Source of the DNA: PALSA-612 sp963791225
Lineage (GTDB): Bacteria > Actinomycetota > Thermoleophilia > Gaiellales > Gaiellaceae
Reading direction: 5' to 3'
Assembly: GCA_963791225.1 (NCBI GenBank)
Contig: CAWBRV010000008.1
Location: 124,001-188,000 of the forward strand
DNA length: 64,000 nucleotides
In this document: positions 27,470 through 36,396 of the stretch, one piece after another
How positions within the stretch are numbered: position 1 is the first letter of the stretch
Layout of the letters: every line of letters begins with the position of its first letter
The notes under the pieces: model-generated
What the model was told of the DNA's origin: nothing
What the model saw: the letters and a program-made list of their open reading frames with translations, nothing else
The model's database searches: none
Translations under genes and position numbers: made by a program

Positions 27470-28654
27470 CGTCTGCGGGATCCGTGCTTCCAGCGCCTCG
27501 GCCAGGGCGTCGCGCACCGGGGCGAGATCGATCCGGTCGAGGATGTCCTGGAAGAACCCGCGCACGATCAGCCGCTCGGCGTCGGCGCGGGTGAGGCCGC
27601 GCGCCATGGCGTAGAAGAGCTGGTCGCGGTCGACCTGGGACAGCGTCGCGCCGTGCGTGCAGCGGACGTCGTTGGCGAGGATCTCGAGGCCCGGGATCGA
27701 ATCGGCGTGCGCCTGCTCGGAGAGCAGCAGGTTGCGGTTCTCCTGGTACGCGTTCGTCTTCTGCGCGTCCTTCTCGACGCGGATCATCCCGCGCCAGACG
27801 ACGGACGCCTCGTCTCGCAGCGCGCCCTTGAACGCGAAGTCGGACGTCGTGTTGGGCGCGATGTGCTCCTGGAACGTGTCGTAGTCGAGGTGCTGAGTCC
27901 CGTCGGCGAAGTAGGCGCCGGTGACGCGCGAGGTCGCTCCCGGGCCGGCGAGGTCGTTCTGGATCCGGACCTTGCCTCTGCGGGAGCCGAAGCCGCCCGC
28001 GACCCAGTCGAGCTCGGCGTCTCGCTCGACGCGCGCGTGATGCGTCGCGAAGTGCCATGTCTCGGCCGAGTAGTTCTGCAGCGAGACGTACTCGAGCTTC
28101 GCGCCTTGCTCGACGAAGAGCTCGACGGCGGCGTTCGAGTAGGCGGCGAGCTCGGGGGTGCCCGAGACGTACTCCTCGATCAGGCTGAAGCGACTGCCTT
28201 CCTCGGCCACGACCAGGAGGCGCCAGAAGAGCGAGGACCCGTCGGCGGTGCTCGCGATGCGCACGTAGAGGGGCTTCTCGAGCTGCACGCCCTTGGAGAC
28301 GCGGACGAGGAGGCCGTGCTTCCAGAGCGCCGCGTTGTGCGCCGTGAACTTGTCCTCGGCCCCGACCAGCGTGCCGAGCCGCTCCGCGTCGTCCGTCAAC
28401 GGCTCGAAGGTGACGCCCTCGGGCACCGCGGAGATCTCAATGCCGGCCTCCCCGACTGTGGCCACCGCGGCCGCGTCGATGTCCAGCATCGTCTGCTTCG
28501 GACCGGTCCGAGGGACTGCTCCGACGTGGCCGTTCGGGACGGGGAAGGCGTCCGGGTCGAAGCCGGCCAGGTCGGTGAAGCGCCAGGCCTCCATCGACGT
28601 GTCCGGAAGCGGGAGTGCCTGATAACGCTCGAGGAGCGCGGCGCGGCTACTCAT
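27467..28654 (-). CDS. sufD: Fe-S assembly protein SufD
   Basis: 395 residues. Beta-helix partner of SufB in the SufBC2D scaffold; C-terminal part with LEILANDVRCTHGATLSQVD, MARGLTRADAERLIVRGF and DRIDLAPVRDAL is diagnostic. The start overlaps the end of the VOC gene by 8 bp, so it sits in the sufC-sufB-VOC-sufD transcript. Confidence 0.95.
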   Translation of the reverse strand: MSSRAALLERYQALPLPDTSMEAWRFTDLAGFDPDAFPVPNGHVGAVPRTGPKQTMLDIDAAAVATVGEAGIEISAVPEGVTFEPLTDDAERLGTLVGAEDKFTAHNAALWKHGLLVRVSKGVQLEKPLYVRIASTADGSSLFWRLLVVAEEGSRFSLIEEYVSGTPELAAYSNAAVELFVEQGAKLEYVSLQNYSAETWHFATHHARVERDAELDWVAGGFGSRRGKVRIQNDLAGPGATSRVTGAYFADGTQHLDYDTFQEHIAPNTTSDFAFKGALRDEASVVWRGMIRVEKDAQKTNAYQENRNLLLSEQAHADSIPGLEILANDVRCTHGATLSQVDRDQLFYAMARGLTRADAERLIVRGFFQDILDRIDLAPVRDALAEALEARIPQT

Positions 28655-29015
28655 GCGGCGCGTAGCGGCGGTGGAGCATCAACGCGTTGCCGTCGGGGTC
28701 GGCGAAGAACGCCATGTGGCAGACGCCGGAGTCGAAGGTGTCGCCGCCGAACACGACGCCCTTCGCCTCGAGGTCGCGGCGCCCCTGTTCGACGTCGGCG
28801 ACGCGGAGCGCGATCGAGGACGTGTGCGGCCCCTTGAACTCCTGCCCGATGTTCGTGGGGTCGAGCAGGTAGAGGCTGACGTTCTCGCCGAGCTGGAACT
28901 CGGGCCAGGCACCATGGCCGGTCTGCTCGAGGCCGAGCGTGTCGCGGTAGAACGCCGTCGAACGCTCGAGATCCGTGACCGGCACCGAGATGAAGTCGGT
29001 GCGCTCGACCTGCAT
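28647..29015 (-). CDS. VOC (glyoxalase/dioxygenase fold) protein inside the suf operon
   Basis: 122 residues with two beta-alpha-beta-beta-beta units: ISVPVTDLERSTAFYRDTLG and CHMAFFADPDGNALMLHRR. Metal ligands His/Glu are only partly evident. It lies between sufB and sufD, 36 bp after the former and overlapping the latter, an uncommon insertion. Resistance-type, isomerase and dioxygenase members exist, so no substrate can be named. Confidence 0.85.
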   Translation of the reverse strand: MQVERTDFISVPVTDLERSTAFYRDTLGLEQTGHGAWPEFQLGENVSLYLLDPTNIGQEFKGPHTSSIALRVADVEQGRRDLEAKGVVFGGDTFDSGVCHMAFFADPDGNALMLHRRYAPHE

Positions 29016-29051
29016 CAGCCGACTCCGGCGGTCGCCGTCAGGCGACTCGCA

Positions 29052-30470
29052 CTAGCCAACGGAGCCCTCCATCTGCAGCTGGATCAGACGGTTCATCTCG
29101 ACGGCGTACTCGAGCGGCAACTCCTTCGTGATCGGCTCGACGAAGCCGGAGACGATCATCGCGGAGGCTTCCGACTCGGTCAGGCCGCGAGACATCAGGT
29201 AGAAGAGCTGCTCCTCGCCGATCTTCGAGACCGTCGCCTCGTGCCCGATGTCGACGTTGTTCTCGTCGATGCGGATGTACGGATAGGTGTCCGACCGTGA
29301 GGCCTCGTCGAGGATCAGCGCGTCGCACACGACCTTCGACTTCGCACCGTGGGCGCCCTTCGCCACCTCGAGCAGCCCGCGGTAGCCGGCGCGCCCGCCG
29401 TCCTTCGAGATCGACTTGGACGTGATTACGGAGGTCGTGTTCGGCGCGACGTGGACGCACTTGCCGCCCGCGTCCTGATGCTGGCCCTTGCCGGCGAACG
29501 CGATCGACAGCACCTCGCCGTGCGCGCCCTCGCCCATCAGCCAGATCGCCGGGTACTTCATCGTCAACTTCGAGCCGAGGTTGCCGTCCACCCACTCCAT
29601 CGTCGCCTGCTCGTAGGCCACGGCACGCTTCGTGACGAGGTTGTAGACGTTGTTCGACCAGTTCTGGATCGTCGTGTAGCGGCAGCGGCCGCCCTTCTTG
29701 ACGATGATCTCGACGACCGCCGAGTGCAACGAGTCGGTCGAGTAGATCGGCGCCGTGCAGCCCTCGACGTAGTGCACGTAGGCACCCTCGTCGACGATGA
29801 TCATCGTGCGCTCGAACTGGCCCATGTTCTCCGCGTTGATGCGGAAGTAGGCCTGGAGCGGCATCTCGATCTTTACGCCCGGCGGCACGTAGATGAACGA
29901 CCCGCCCGACCAGACGGCCGAGTTGAGGGCGGCGAACTTGTTGTCGTTCGGCGGGATGATCTTGCCGAAGTGCTGCTTGACGATGTCCTCGTGCTCGCGC
30001 AGTCCCGAGTCCATGTCCAGGAAGAGCACGCCCTGCTGCTCGAGATCTTCGCGCAGCTTGTGGTAGACGACCTCCGATTCGTACTGGGCGCCGACGCCGG
30101 CGAGGTACTTCTTCTCCGCCTCGGGGATGCCGAGCTTGTCCCAGGTGTCCTTGATGTCGGCGGGCAGGTCCTCCCACGAGTTGGCCTGCTTCTCGGTCGG
30201 CTTGATGTAGTAGTAGATGTTCTCGAAATCGATCTCCGCGACGTTGCCGCCCCAGGTCGGGAGCGGACGCGCGTTGAAGTAGTCGAGCGCCTTGTGGCGC
30301 ATCTTCCTCATCCAGGCGGGCTCGTCCTTGTGGCTCGAGATCGCGTCGACCAGTTCGTGCGAGAGTCCGCGCCCCGACTTGAAGAAGTAGTCCTCGGGGA
30401 CGTGGAAGCCGTACTTGATCGCGTAGTCCGAGCCGATGCCCTGGACGACTTCTGTCTCGCTCGCTGCCAT
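29052..30470 (-). CDS. sufB: Fe-S assembly protein SufB
   Basis: 472 residues, full length. Core scaffold of SufBC2D where clusters are built: YTTIQNWSNNVYNLVTKR, ECTAPIY-type segment as VEGCTAPIYSTDSLHS, and SRSDTYPYIRIDENN. The conserved acceptor Cys in VVCDALILDE is present. The start shares one base with the sufC stop (TGATG). Confidence 0.96.
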   Translation of the reverse strand: MAASETEVVQGIGSDYAIKYGFHVPEDYFFKSGRGLSHELVDAISSHKDEPAWMRKMRHKALDYFNARPLPTWGGNVAEIDFENIYYYIKPTEKQANSWEDLPADIKDTWDKLGIPEAEKKYLAGVGAQYESEVVYHKLREDLEQQGVLFLDMDSGLREHEDIVKQHFGKIIPPNDNKFAALNSAVWSGGSFIYVPPGVKIEMPLQAYFRINAENMGQFERTMIIVDEGAYVHYVEGCTAPIYSTDSLHSAVVEIIVKKGGRCRYTTIQNWSNNVYNLVTKRAVAYEQATMEWVDGNLGSKLTMKYPAIWLMGEGAHGEVLSIAFAGKGQHQDAGGKCVHVAPNTTSVITSKSISKDGGRAGYRGLLEVAKGAHGAKSKVVCDALILDEASRSDTYPYIRIDENNVDIGHEATVSKIGEEQLFYLMSRGLTESEASAMIVSGFVEPITKELPLEYAVEMNRLIQLQMEGSVG

Positions 30471-31252
30471 CAGGATTCCTCTCCAACCGTTGCCGGTGTG
30501 AACGCCTCGTACCCCTCGGCCTCGAGCTTGTGCGCCAGCTCGGGACCGCCTTCCTCGACGATACGTCCGTCGACGAAGACGTGCACGAAGTCGGGCTCGA
30601 TGTAGTTGAGAATGCGCTGGTAGTGCGTGATCACGAGTGCGCCCATGTCGGGGCCGATCAGGGACTGGACGCCGTTCGCGACGATCTTCAGCGCGTCGAT
30701 GTCGAGCCCCGAGTCGGTCTCGTCGAGCACCGCGATGCGCGGCTTCAGCATCGCCATCTGCAGGATCTCGACGCGCTTCTTCTCCCCGCCGGAGAAGCCC
30801 TCGTTCAGATACCGCGACGCCAGCTCGCGCGGGACCTTGAGCTGCTCCATGGCCGCCAGCAGGTCCTTGCGGAACTCGGGGATCTTGATCGGATCGTCGA
30901 CGCCGTCGTTCCGGGCCTTGCGGAGCGCGTTCATCGCCGCGCGCAGGAAGGTCGTGACGGTGACGCCCGGAATCGCGTGCGGGTACTGGAAGGCGAGGAA
31001 GAGCCCTCGGGCGGCGCGCTCGTCTGCGCCTATCTCGGTCACGTCCTCGCCGTCGAAGAGGAGCTGCCCCTCCGTGATCTCGTAGCCGGGGTGCCCCATC
31101 AGGGCATAGGCGAGCGTGGACTTGCCGGAGCCGTTCGGCCCCATGACGGCGTGCACCTCGTTCGGCGACACGGCCAGGTCGACACCCTTGACGATCTCGG
31201 TGCCGTCCTCGGCCAGCGCAACATGGAGGTTTTTGAGTTCGAGTAGAGCCAA
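30470..31252 (-). CDS. sufC: Fe-S assembly ATPase SufC
   Basis: 260 residues from TTG. ABC ATPase: Walker A GPNGSGKS, signature FSGGEKKR, Walker B IAVLDETDSGLD. It drives the SufB-SufD conformational cycle. TTG 31252 is supported by AAAGG 5 nt upstream. First gene of this suf block and divergent from tatA; no SufR or IscR repressor gene is adjacent. Confidence 0.96.
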   Translation of the reverse strand: MALLELKNLHVALAEDGTEIVKGVDLAVSPNEVHAVMGPNGSGKSTLAYALMGHPGYEITEGQLLFDGEDVTEIGADERAARGLFLAFQYPHAIPGVTVTTFLRAAMNALRKARNDGVDDPIKIPEFRKDLLAAMEQLKVPRELASRYLNEGFSGGEKKRVEILQMAMLKPRIAVLDETDSGLDIDALKIVANGVQSLIGPDMGALVITHYQRILNYIEPDFVHVFVDGRIVEEGGPELAHKLEAEGYEAFTPATVGEES

Positions 31253-31353
31253 CGTCGCCTTTCTCTCGTTTCGAGCGCTCAGGATACGCCCGAAACGGCC
31301 GTCCTGACAGTCCCTCGATCGTAGCGGTCCCGCCCTTTCCCGCGGCCTTTGGT

Positions 31354-31359
31354 TAGGCT
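31354..31359 (+). promoter_or_regulatory. -10 box of leaderless tatA mRNA
   Basis: TAGGCT, 7 nt before the tatA GTG. Confidence 0.55.
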
Positions 31360-31366
31360 TACCCGC

Positions 31367-31657
31367 GTGTGGGGCCTCGGATTCTGGGACCTGCTGATCA
31401 TCGCCTTCGTGGTGCTGCTGATTTTCGGCCCGAAGCGGCTTCCGCAGATGGGGAGATCGGTCGGCAGCAGCATCAAGGGATTCAAGGACGCCGTCACGGA
31501 TCGGGTCGACAAGCAGGACGCGGAGGCCGACGCCGAGGCTCAGGCCGTGCAGGCGCCGCCGGCCCCGTCCCAGCCGGCAGAGCTCCCACCCGCTCCGCCG
31601 GTCGCGGCGCAGCCGCAGGCTCAGCCGGACCCGCGCGAGCGCGACACCGTTCTGTAG
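31367..31657 (+). CDS. tatA: Sec-independent translocase subunit TatA
   Basis: 96 residues from GTG: WGLGFWDLLIIAFVVLLIFG is the single membrane helix, followed by the FGPKRLP hinge, an amphipathic helix (MGRSVGSSIKGFKDA) and an acidic, Pro/Ala-rich tail. Forms the pore of the twin-arginine pathway that exports folded redox proteins. TatC is not in the window. An upstream in-frame ATG is less likely because it overlaps the -10 box. Confidence 0.93.
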   Translation: MWGLGFWDLLIIAFVVLLIFGPKRLPQMGRSVGSSIKGFKDAVTDRVDKQDAEADAEAQAVQAPPAPSQPAELPPAPPVAAQPQAQPDPRERDTVL

Positions 31658-31678
31658 CACGGAGCCGGAGCTAGTCCC

Positions 31679-32974
31679 GTGACGACGGTCGTCTCGGCCG
31701 ACTGGGTCCTGCCCGTCTCCGGCCTGCCGATCCGCGACGGCGCCGTCGCGATCGAGGACGGGGTGATCGCGGCCGTCGGCACACAGGCCGAGCTCGGCAC
31801 CGGCATCGGCTACGCGGAGGCGGTCATCCTCCCCGGCTTCGTCAACGCGCACTCGCACCTCGAGTACGCGGTGTACGCGGGCTTCGGCGACGGGCTGCCG
31901 TTCGCGCCCTGGATCCTGATCCACGTCGAGCGCAAGGCCAGGATCGGGCAGGAGGAGATGGAGGCGATCGCGCGCCTCGGGGCGGCCGAGTGCCTCGCCT
32001 CGGGGATCACGACAGTCGGCGACTGCAGCTTCTCGGGCGCCTCCGCGACGGCGTGCGACGAGCTCGGGCTGCGAGCGATCGTCTACCTCGAGGTGTTCGG
32101 GACGACAGACAGAGAGCTCGGGACGCGCTTCGCGAGCAACCGCGCCCGCGTCGCCGGCTCGTTCTCCGACCGCGTCCGCCTCGGGGTCTCGCCTCACGCC
32201 CCGTACACGGTCTCGCCGGAGCTGTACGCGGCCTGCTTCGAGCTCGGCCTCCCCGTCGCTACGCATCTTTCCGAGAGCCCGGACGAGGACACGTGGATGC
32301 GACTCGGCGAGGGCCCGTGGACGGCAGTCGCCGATGTGCTGCCGCCGCCGCCCGGAACGAGCGGCATTCGCGTGCTCGCAGAGCACGGGCTGTTGCGCGC
32401 CGGAACCGTTGCGGCCCACTGCGTCACGGTCGACGACGAGGAGATTGCCCTCCTCGCGGAGCACGGCGTCGCGGTCGTGCACTGCCCGAGGTCGAATGCG
32501 CTCCTCGGCTGCGGCATCGCGCCGCTGCGGCGGCTCCTCGACGCGGGCGTGACCGTCGGCCTGGGCACGGACAGCCCCGCCTCGGCGCCGTCGTTCGACC
32601 TGTTCGAGGAGTTGCGAGCCGCAGTCTTCTTCGCGCGCGCGCGCGAGCAGAGGCCGGAGGCCTTGACCGCCGCGGAGGCGCTCGAGCTCGCCACAATCGG
32701 GTCCGCCCGGGCCCTGGGGCTCGCCGACGAGGTCGGAACCCTCGAGCCGGGCAAGCGCGCCGACCTCACGGTCGTCTCCCTCGAGGGCTCGCCGTTCCTC
32801 CCCTGGGAGGACCCGGCGGCCGCCGTCGTGCTCGGCGGCTCCCCCGGTCGGGTGGCGGCTACGCTTGTCGACGGCGAGGTACGCTACGAGCGAGGAGCGT
32901 TCGATTGGCACGAGCTGCGACGAAGAGGAACCAGCGCGCGAAAGCGGCTGCTAACAGCCGGGCGCAGCGCGTAG
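31679..32974 (+). CDS. Amidohydrolase, aminofutalosine/SAH deaminase-like
   Basis: 431 residues, TIM-barrel metal hydrolase. Metal-binding NAHSHLEY (HxH), THLSESPDED, AHCVTVD and GTDSPASAP. The Glu after HxHL and the ESP segment resemble the aminofutalosine deaminase branch used in the futalosine menaquinone pathway, but guanine- or SAH-deaminase activities are close. No other mqn gene is in the window. The 3' end overlaps the next gene by 70 bp. Confidence 0.8.
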   Translation: MTTVVSADWVLPVSGLPIRDGAVAIEDGVIAAVGTQAELGTGIGYAEAVILPGFVNAHSHLEYAVYAGFGDGLPFAPWILIHVERKARIGQEEMEAIARLGAAECLASGITTVGDCSFSGASATACDELGLRAIVYLEVFGTTDRELGTRFASNRARVAGSFSDRVRLGVSPHAPYTVSPELYAACFELGLPVATHLSESPDEDTWMRLGEGPWTAVADVLPPPPGTSGIRVLAEHGLLRAGTVAAHCVTVDDEEIALLAEHGVAVVHCPRSNALLGCGIAPLRRLLDAGVTVGLGTDSPASAPSFDLFEELRAAVFFARAREQRPEALTAAEALELATIGSARALGLADEVGTLEPGKRADLTVVSLEGSPFLPWEDPAAAVVLGGSPGRVAATLVDGEVRYERGAFDWHELRRRGTSARKRLLTAGRSA

Positions 32975-33816
32975 CAGGCGATTCCGCGGCCGCCAAGAGG
33001 GGCCACCCGCAGTGGGAGCAGGACCTCTTCTTCGGCCGGATGCGGCGGAAGACGAAGTGGGTCTTCGCGTTCCTGGCCGTCGTCTTCGCGCTCAGCTTCG
33101 TGTTTCTCGGCGTCGGCTCCGGCGGCAGCGCGCTCACCGACTTCCTGAACGGGAACATCCACCTGTTCGGAAGCGGCGGCGGCCCGTCGATCGAGAGCCT
33201 CCAGAAGAAGGTCGCCAAGGATCCGACCGACCCGAAGGCACGGCTCAACCTCGCGAAGGCGTACGTCACGAAGAACCAGACCGTCGACGCGATCGCCGCG
33301 TACAAAGCCTATCTCAAGCTCAAGCCCGGCAACGCGAGCGCCCTGACCGAGCTCGGCACGCTGTACGGAACGCGGATCTCGGAGATCAAGGCCGAGATCC
33401 AGACCCCGCCGACGCCGCCGCTCTCGATCGTCAACACCTTCTCGCCGGTGAACCCGAACTCGGTCCTCGGTACCGCGCTCGCCAGCCTGTTCCCGACCGA
33501 GCTCGGCGTCACGTCGCTCCAGCGGGGCGACACCGACCGGCTCAACCAGCAGATCAGCAAGGTCATCGACCAGCACCTCGCCGTCTACCGGACTCTGGCC
33601 GCGAAGAACCCGCAAGACTCGAGCGCGTTCCTCGAGATCGCGAACATCGCGGCCGGGGACGGCGACAGCGTCGCCGCGCTCGCCGTCTACAACCAGTTCC
33701 TGAAGAAGTTCCCGGACGACCCCCTCGTCCCGGACGTGAAGAACCAGATCAAGGCGCTCGAGAAGAGCATCGCTCAGGCGCAGACGTCCACCGGCACGTC
33801 TGGCACGACTGGTTAG
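32905..33816 (+). CDS. Membrane-anchored TPR protein
   Basis: 303 residues from TTG with GAGGAG 7 nt upstream. Basic cytoplasmic N-terminus (Lys/Arg/Ala-rich, 1-48), one membrane helix (51-71), then tetratricopeptide repeats (DPKARLNLAKAYVTKNQTVD; SSAFLEIANIAAGDGDSVAA). It is likely a scaffold on the outer face. The first 70 bp overlap the amidohydrolase in another frame, which is unusual. Confidence 0.82.
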   Translation: MARAATKRNQRAKAAANSRAQRVAGDSAAAKRGHPQWEQDLFFGRMRRKTKWVFAFLAVVFALSFVFLGVGSGGSALTDFLNGNIHLFGSGGGPSIESLQKKVAKDPTDPKARLNLAKAYVTKNQTVDAIAAYKAYLKLKPGNASALTELGTLYGTRISEIKAEIQTPPTPPLSIVNTFSPVNPNSVLGTALASLFPTELGVTSLQRGDTDRLNQQISKVIDQHLAVYRTLAAKNPQDSSAFLEIANIAAGDGDSVAALAVYNQFLKKFPDDPLVPDVKNQIKALEKSIAQAQTSTGTSGTTG

Positions 33817-33819
33817 ACT
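33814..33819 (+). promoter_or_regulatory. -10 box of leaderless dihaem cytochrome mRNA
   Basis: TAGACT, 7 nt before GTG 33827; it spans the stop of the TPR gene. Confidence 0.5.
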
Positions 33820-33826
33820 CGCGCGC

Positions 33827-34576
33827 GTGCGCGCCGCTCTCTCGGTCAAGCTGCCGTGTCCCGCCCTGGCCGGCGCGCTCGCGATCTCGATCGCCCTCGC
33901 GGCAGCCGCCTGCGGCACCGGCGGGCTGGACACGGGCGGCGACCCCGCCCACGGCAAGCAGGTCTTCAACACCACCGGCAAGTGCTCGAGCTGCCACACG
34001 CTCGCGGCGGCAGGGGCGAGCGGCGTGCTCGGGCCGAATCTCGACAACTCCTTCTCCGCCGTCCGGCAGCAGGGCTTCCCAGACAGCACGATCCAGCAGG
34101 TCGTCGCCGACCAGATCCGCGTGCCGCTCCAAGGCGTCACGTGCCCGAGCGAGTCGAGCCAGGACACACAGGACACGCAGCGGTGCGCGCCCGGCTCCCT
34201 CGTGACCCCGAGCGGCACGACGGTCATGCCGGCCAACCTCGTCAAGGGCAAGGACCTGACCGACGTGGCCGCGTTCGTCGCCAAGTGCGCCGGCAACCAG
34301 AACGACCCCGCCTGCCGCGCATCGGGCGGCAAGATCACCGCCACGGCCGGCAAGGACATCTTCCAGCAGGCCGGCTGCGTCAACTGCCACACGCTCAAGG
34401 ACGCGGGCTCGACCGGCACCGTCGGCCCGAACCTCGATCAGAAGAAGCCGCCCGAGAGCCTCGTTGTCGACCGCGTCACGAACGGCAAGGGCGTCATGCC
34501 CTCGTTCAAGGGCAAGCTGACGGCCGCGCAGATCGAGGCCGTCGCGAAGTACGTCTCCTCGGTCGCCGGCAAGTAA
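33827..34576 (+). CDS. Dihaem cytochrome c lipoprotein
   Basis: 249 residues with a signal peptide and lipobox AAAACG, then two class I cytochrome c domains: haem sites CSSCH (near 54) and CVNCH (near 186), with Met ligands in TVMPANL and GVMPSFK. Likely exchanges electrons with the caa3 oxidase encoded nearby on the other strand. Start GTG has a -10 box 7 nt upstream. Confidence 0.92.
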   Translation: MRAALSVKLPCPALAGALAISIALAAAACGTGGLDTGGDPAHGKQVFNTTGKCSSCHTLAAAGASGVLGPNLDNSFSAVRQQGFPDSTIQQVVADQIRVPLQGVTCPSESSQDTQDTQRCAPGSLVTPSGTTVMPANLVKGKDLTDVAAFVAKCAGNQNDPACRASGGKITATAGKDIFQQAGCVNCHTLKDAGSTGTVGPNLDQKKPPESLVVDRVTNGKGVMPSFKGKLTAAQIEAVAKYVSSVAGK

Positions 34577-34607
34577 TCGCTCTCACAGGCCCGATCGAGC
34601 GGAGCCA

Positions 34608-34814
34608 CTAGCGACGAGACGTTCTCGCGAACCCTCGGGCCACCGCGATCACGTAGACGGCACCGAGGATGAGCATTGCGATGCCCACGAGGCGGCCCCC
34701 GGTCGCACCGATCACGACGTACGCGATCCCGAGACCGACCAGGACGAAGCCGAGCACGAGCCCCCAGAACCCGCGGAGCATCACCAGCGGGCGCGGGTAC
34801 TTGTACCACCGCAC
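34608..34814 (-). CDS. Small two-helix membrane protein
   Basis: 68 residues from GTG: RWYKYPRPLVMLRG, then two hydrophobic helices (about 17-36 and 42-61) and a basic tail (ARTSRR). Leaderless: TACAGT ends 6 nt before GTG. Last gene of the oxidase cluster. Function unknown. Confidence 0.7.
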   Translation of the reverse strand: MRWYKYPRPLVMLRGFWGLVLGFVLVGLGIAYVVIGATGGRLVGIAMLILGAVYVIAVARGFARTSRR

Positions 34815-34820
34815 ACGGTC

Positions 34821-34826
34821 ACTGTA
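34821..34826 (-). promoter_or_regulatory. -10 box of leaderless small membrane protein mRNA
   Basis: TACAGT on the minus strand, 6 nt before GTG 34814. Confidence 0.5.
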
Positions 34827-34845
34827 GACCCGGCGAGGCCGCGCG

Positions 34846-35511
34846 TCAGGTCTCGGACGCTTCGGCGTCCAGGTCGACCACGACGTGCGTGATCGGGACG
34901 GTGAAGCGCTTCCTCGCGCCCGTGACGACGCCCTTCTCGAGCCAGTTCGACCGACCCTCGGGGTGCGTCGAGATGATGATCTCGTCGGCGCCGAAGGTGC
35001 GGAGCGAGTCTTCGATCGCCTGCAGGGGATCGGCATCTCCGACCTCGCCGATCGCCTCGATGCCCTCGTCGCCGAGGGCGCGCAGGCTGCTGTCCAGGCG
35101 CTGCTGCGCGACCTTCCGTGCCCCGTCCTCGTCGGAGACGAAATGCCGGAGCGGCGAGTTCAGCGCGGGCGAGACGACGAGCACCCGCGAGGGGTGGCCC
35201 TCGGTCGCCTGCCGTACGGCGTCGTGGAGCGTGCGTCCCGCCACCGTCTCGTTCGCGACGACGAGCACCCGGTGCTCGTCGGCCGGCGTCGTCCGCGAGC
35301 TCACCTGCTCCTTCGCCTCGGGATGCCGGTTCCGGTGCACGAACCAGGCGACCGAGGCCGCGGTCAGCACCACGAACACGGCCACGCCGGCCCAGACGCC
35401 GCCGAGCACGGTCGCGAGCACGATCGCGGCGAAGTACGCGATCGTCCCGATCAGGAGCTGGAACGCCTCCTGCTCGCTCCGGAGCGGGTTCCACGTGGTG
35501 CGTTCGGCCAT
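34846..35511 (-). CDS. Membrane-anchored Usp-like (ANETV family) protein
   Basis: 221 residues: two membrane helices at about 16-60, then a Rossmann-like domain starting HRVLVVANETVAGRTL and containing DEIIISTHPEGRSNWLEKG. The same two motifs recur twice in the tandem protein at 36397-37248, so this is one domain family used three times within the oxidase cluster. It resembles universal stress protein folds but lacks a clear GX2GX9GS ATP motif. ATG 35511 follows GGAGG by 11 nt; a GTG four codons upstream is possible. Confidence 0.8.
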   Translation of the reverse strand: MAERTTWNPLRSEQEAFQLLIGTIAYFAAIVLATVLGGVWAGVAVFVVLTAASVAWFVHRNRHPEAKEQVSSRTTPADEHRVLVVANETVAGRTLHDAVRQATEGHPSRVLVVSPALNSPLRHFVSDEDGARKVAQQRLDSSLRALGDEGIEAIGEVGDADPLQAIEDSLRTFGADEIIISTHPEGRSNWLEKGVVTGARKRFTVPITHVVVDLDAEASET

Positions 35512-35563
35512 GTGCGGAATCACCTCCCGCTGGATACCCCTTCTCCGGGGCAGGCGAAACGGA

Positions 35564-36163
35564 TCAGAGGAGATAGACCGTGGTGTAGACCACGATCCAC
35601 ATCACGTCGACGAAATGCCAGTAGATGCCCGGCAGTTCGACGCCGAGGTGTTTTTCGGGCGAGTAGTGGCCGCGGAACGACCTGATGGCTGCAAAGAGCA
35701 GCAGCATCAATCCGACGAACACGTGCATCCCGTGCAGACCCGTGAGCGAGAAGAACACGGTCGCGAACGCGTTGTCGCTCGGCGAGAAGCCGATCCGCGC
35801 GTACTCGGCGATCTGGGTGAACAGGAAGGTCAGGCCCATGGCGAAGGTCAACACCAGCCCGGCCTTGAGCCCCGCACGGTTGCCCCGCTTGATCGACGTC
35901 AAAGCCCAGTGCATCGTGAAGCTCGACGTGACCAGGATGCAGGTGTTGACCCCGGCGACGAACACGGGCAGGTGCTCGCCGGGCGGCGGCCACGGGTAGT
36001 GGTTGACGACCCGGATGAAGAAGTAGGCCGTGAAGAACGACCCGAAGAGCATGATCTCCGAGCCGATGAAGAGCAGCATCCCGAGGACGCGCGCGTCGAC
36101 GCGCGAGCTGACGTTGGCCGTCGGCGGGCCGTGGTGATGGTGGTCGGCCGCGTGCGCTTCCAC
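35564..36163 (-). CDS. ctaE: Cytochrome c oxidase subunit III
   Basis: 199 residues from GTG with GGAAGGGG 5 nt upstream. About five membrane helices; family marks are LGMLLFIGSEIMLFGSFF, WPPPGEH, TGLHGMHVFVGL and GIYWHFVDVMWIVVY. Shorter than seven-helix COX3, lacking the first two helices, as in many bacterial short COX3 proteins. His-rich N-terminus (DHHHHG). Confidence 0.94.
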   Translation of the reverse strand: MEAHAADHHHHGPPTANVSSRVDARVLGMLLFIGSEIMLFGSFFTAYFFIRVVNHYPWPPPGEHLPVFVAGVNTCILVTSSFTMHWALTSIKRGNRAGLKAGLVLTFAMGLTFLFTQIAEYARIGFSPSDNAFATVFFSLTGLHGMHVFVGLMLLLFAAIRSFRGHYSPEKHLGVELPGIYWHFVDVMWIVVYTTVYLL

Positions 36164-36396
36164 TAGTGCCCCTTCCGGTGATGCCGCCGAGATTCTGGGT
36201 CGTGAGCACCAAGCGATGCAAGGACGCAGGGAGCGTTCGTATTGGCAAATACGGGCGCGACTGAGGACGCAGCCGGCGTAGGCTCGACGGAGCCGGCCCA
36301 GGAGCGGAGGTCGCGGCTTTGCCGCGGCCGGAGCGGGAAGGCAGCGCGCCGCGTGATCGCGGGCCAGAAGCCGGCATGCATGGCTGGAAGGGGCAC
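36164..36396. repeat. Gap with flanking 11-bp inverted repeats
   Basis: No gene seen in this 233-bp gap between ctaE and the tandem Usp-like gene. It is bounded by GTGCCCCTTCC at 36166-36176 and its reverse complement at 36386-36396; the left copy is the ctaE ribosome site. Inside are hairpins CGTATT/AATACG and CGCGGC/GCCGCG. Confidence 0.4.

Noticed and set aside
33012..34205. 397-codon Arg/Pro-rich open frame
   Set aside because: Shadow of the TPR and cytochrome genes in another frame; typical of GC-rich DNA.
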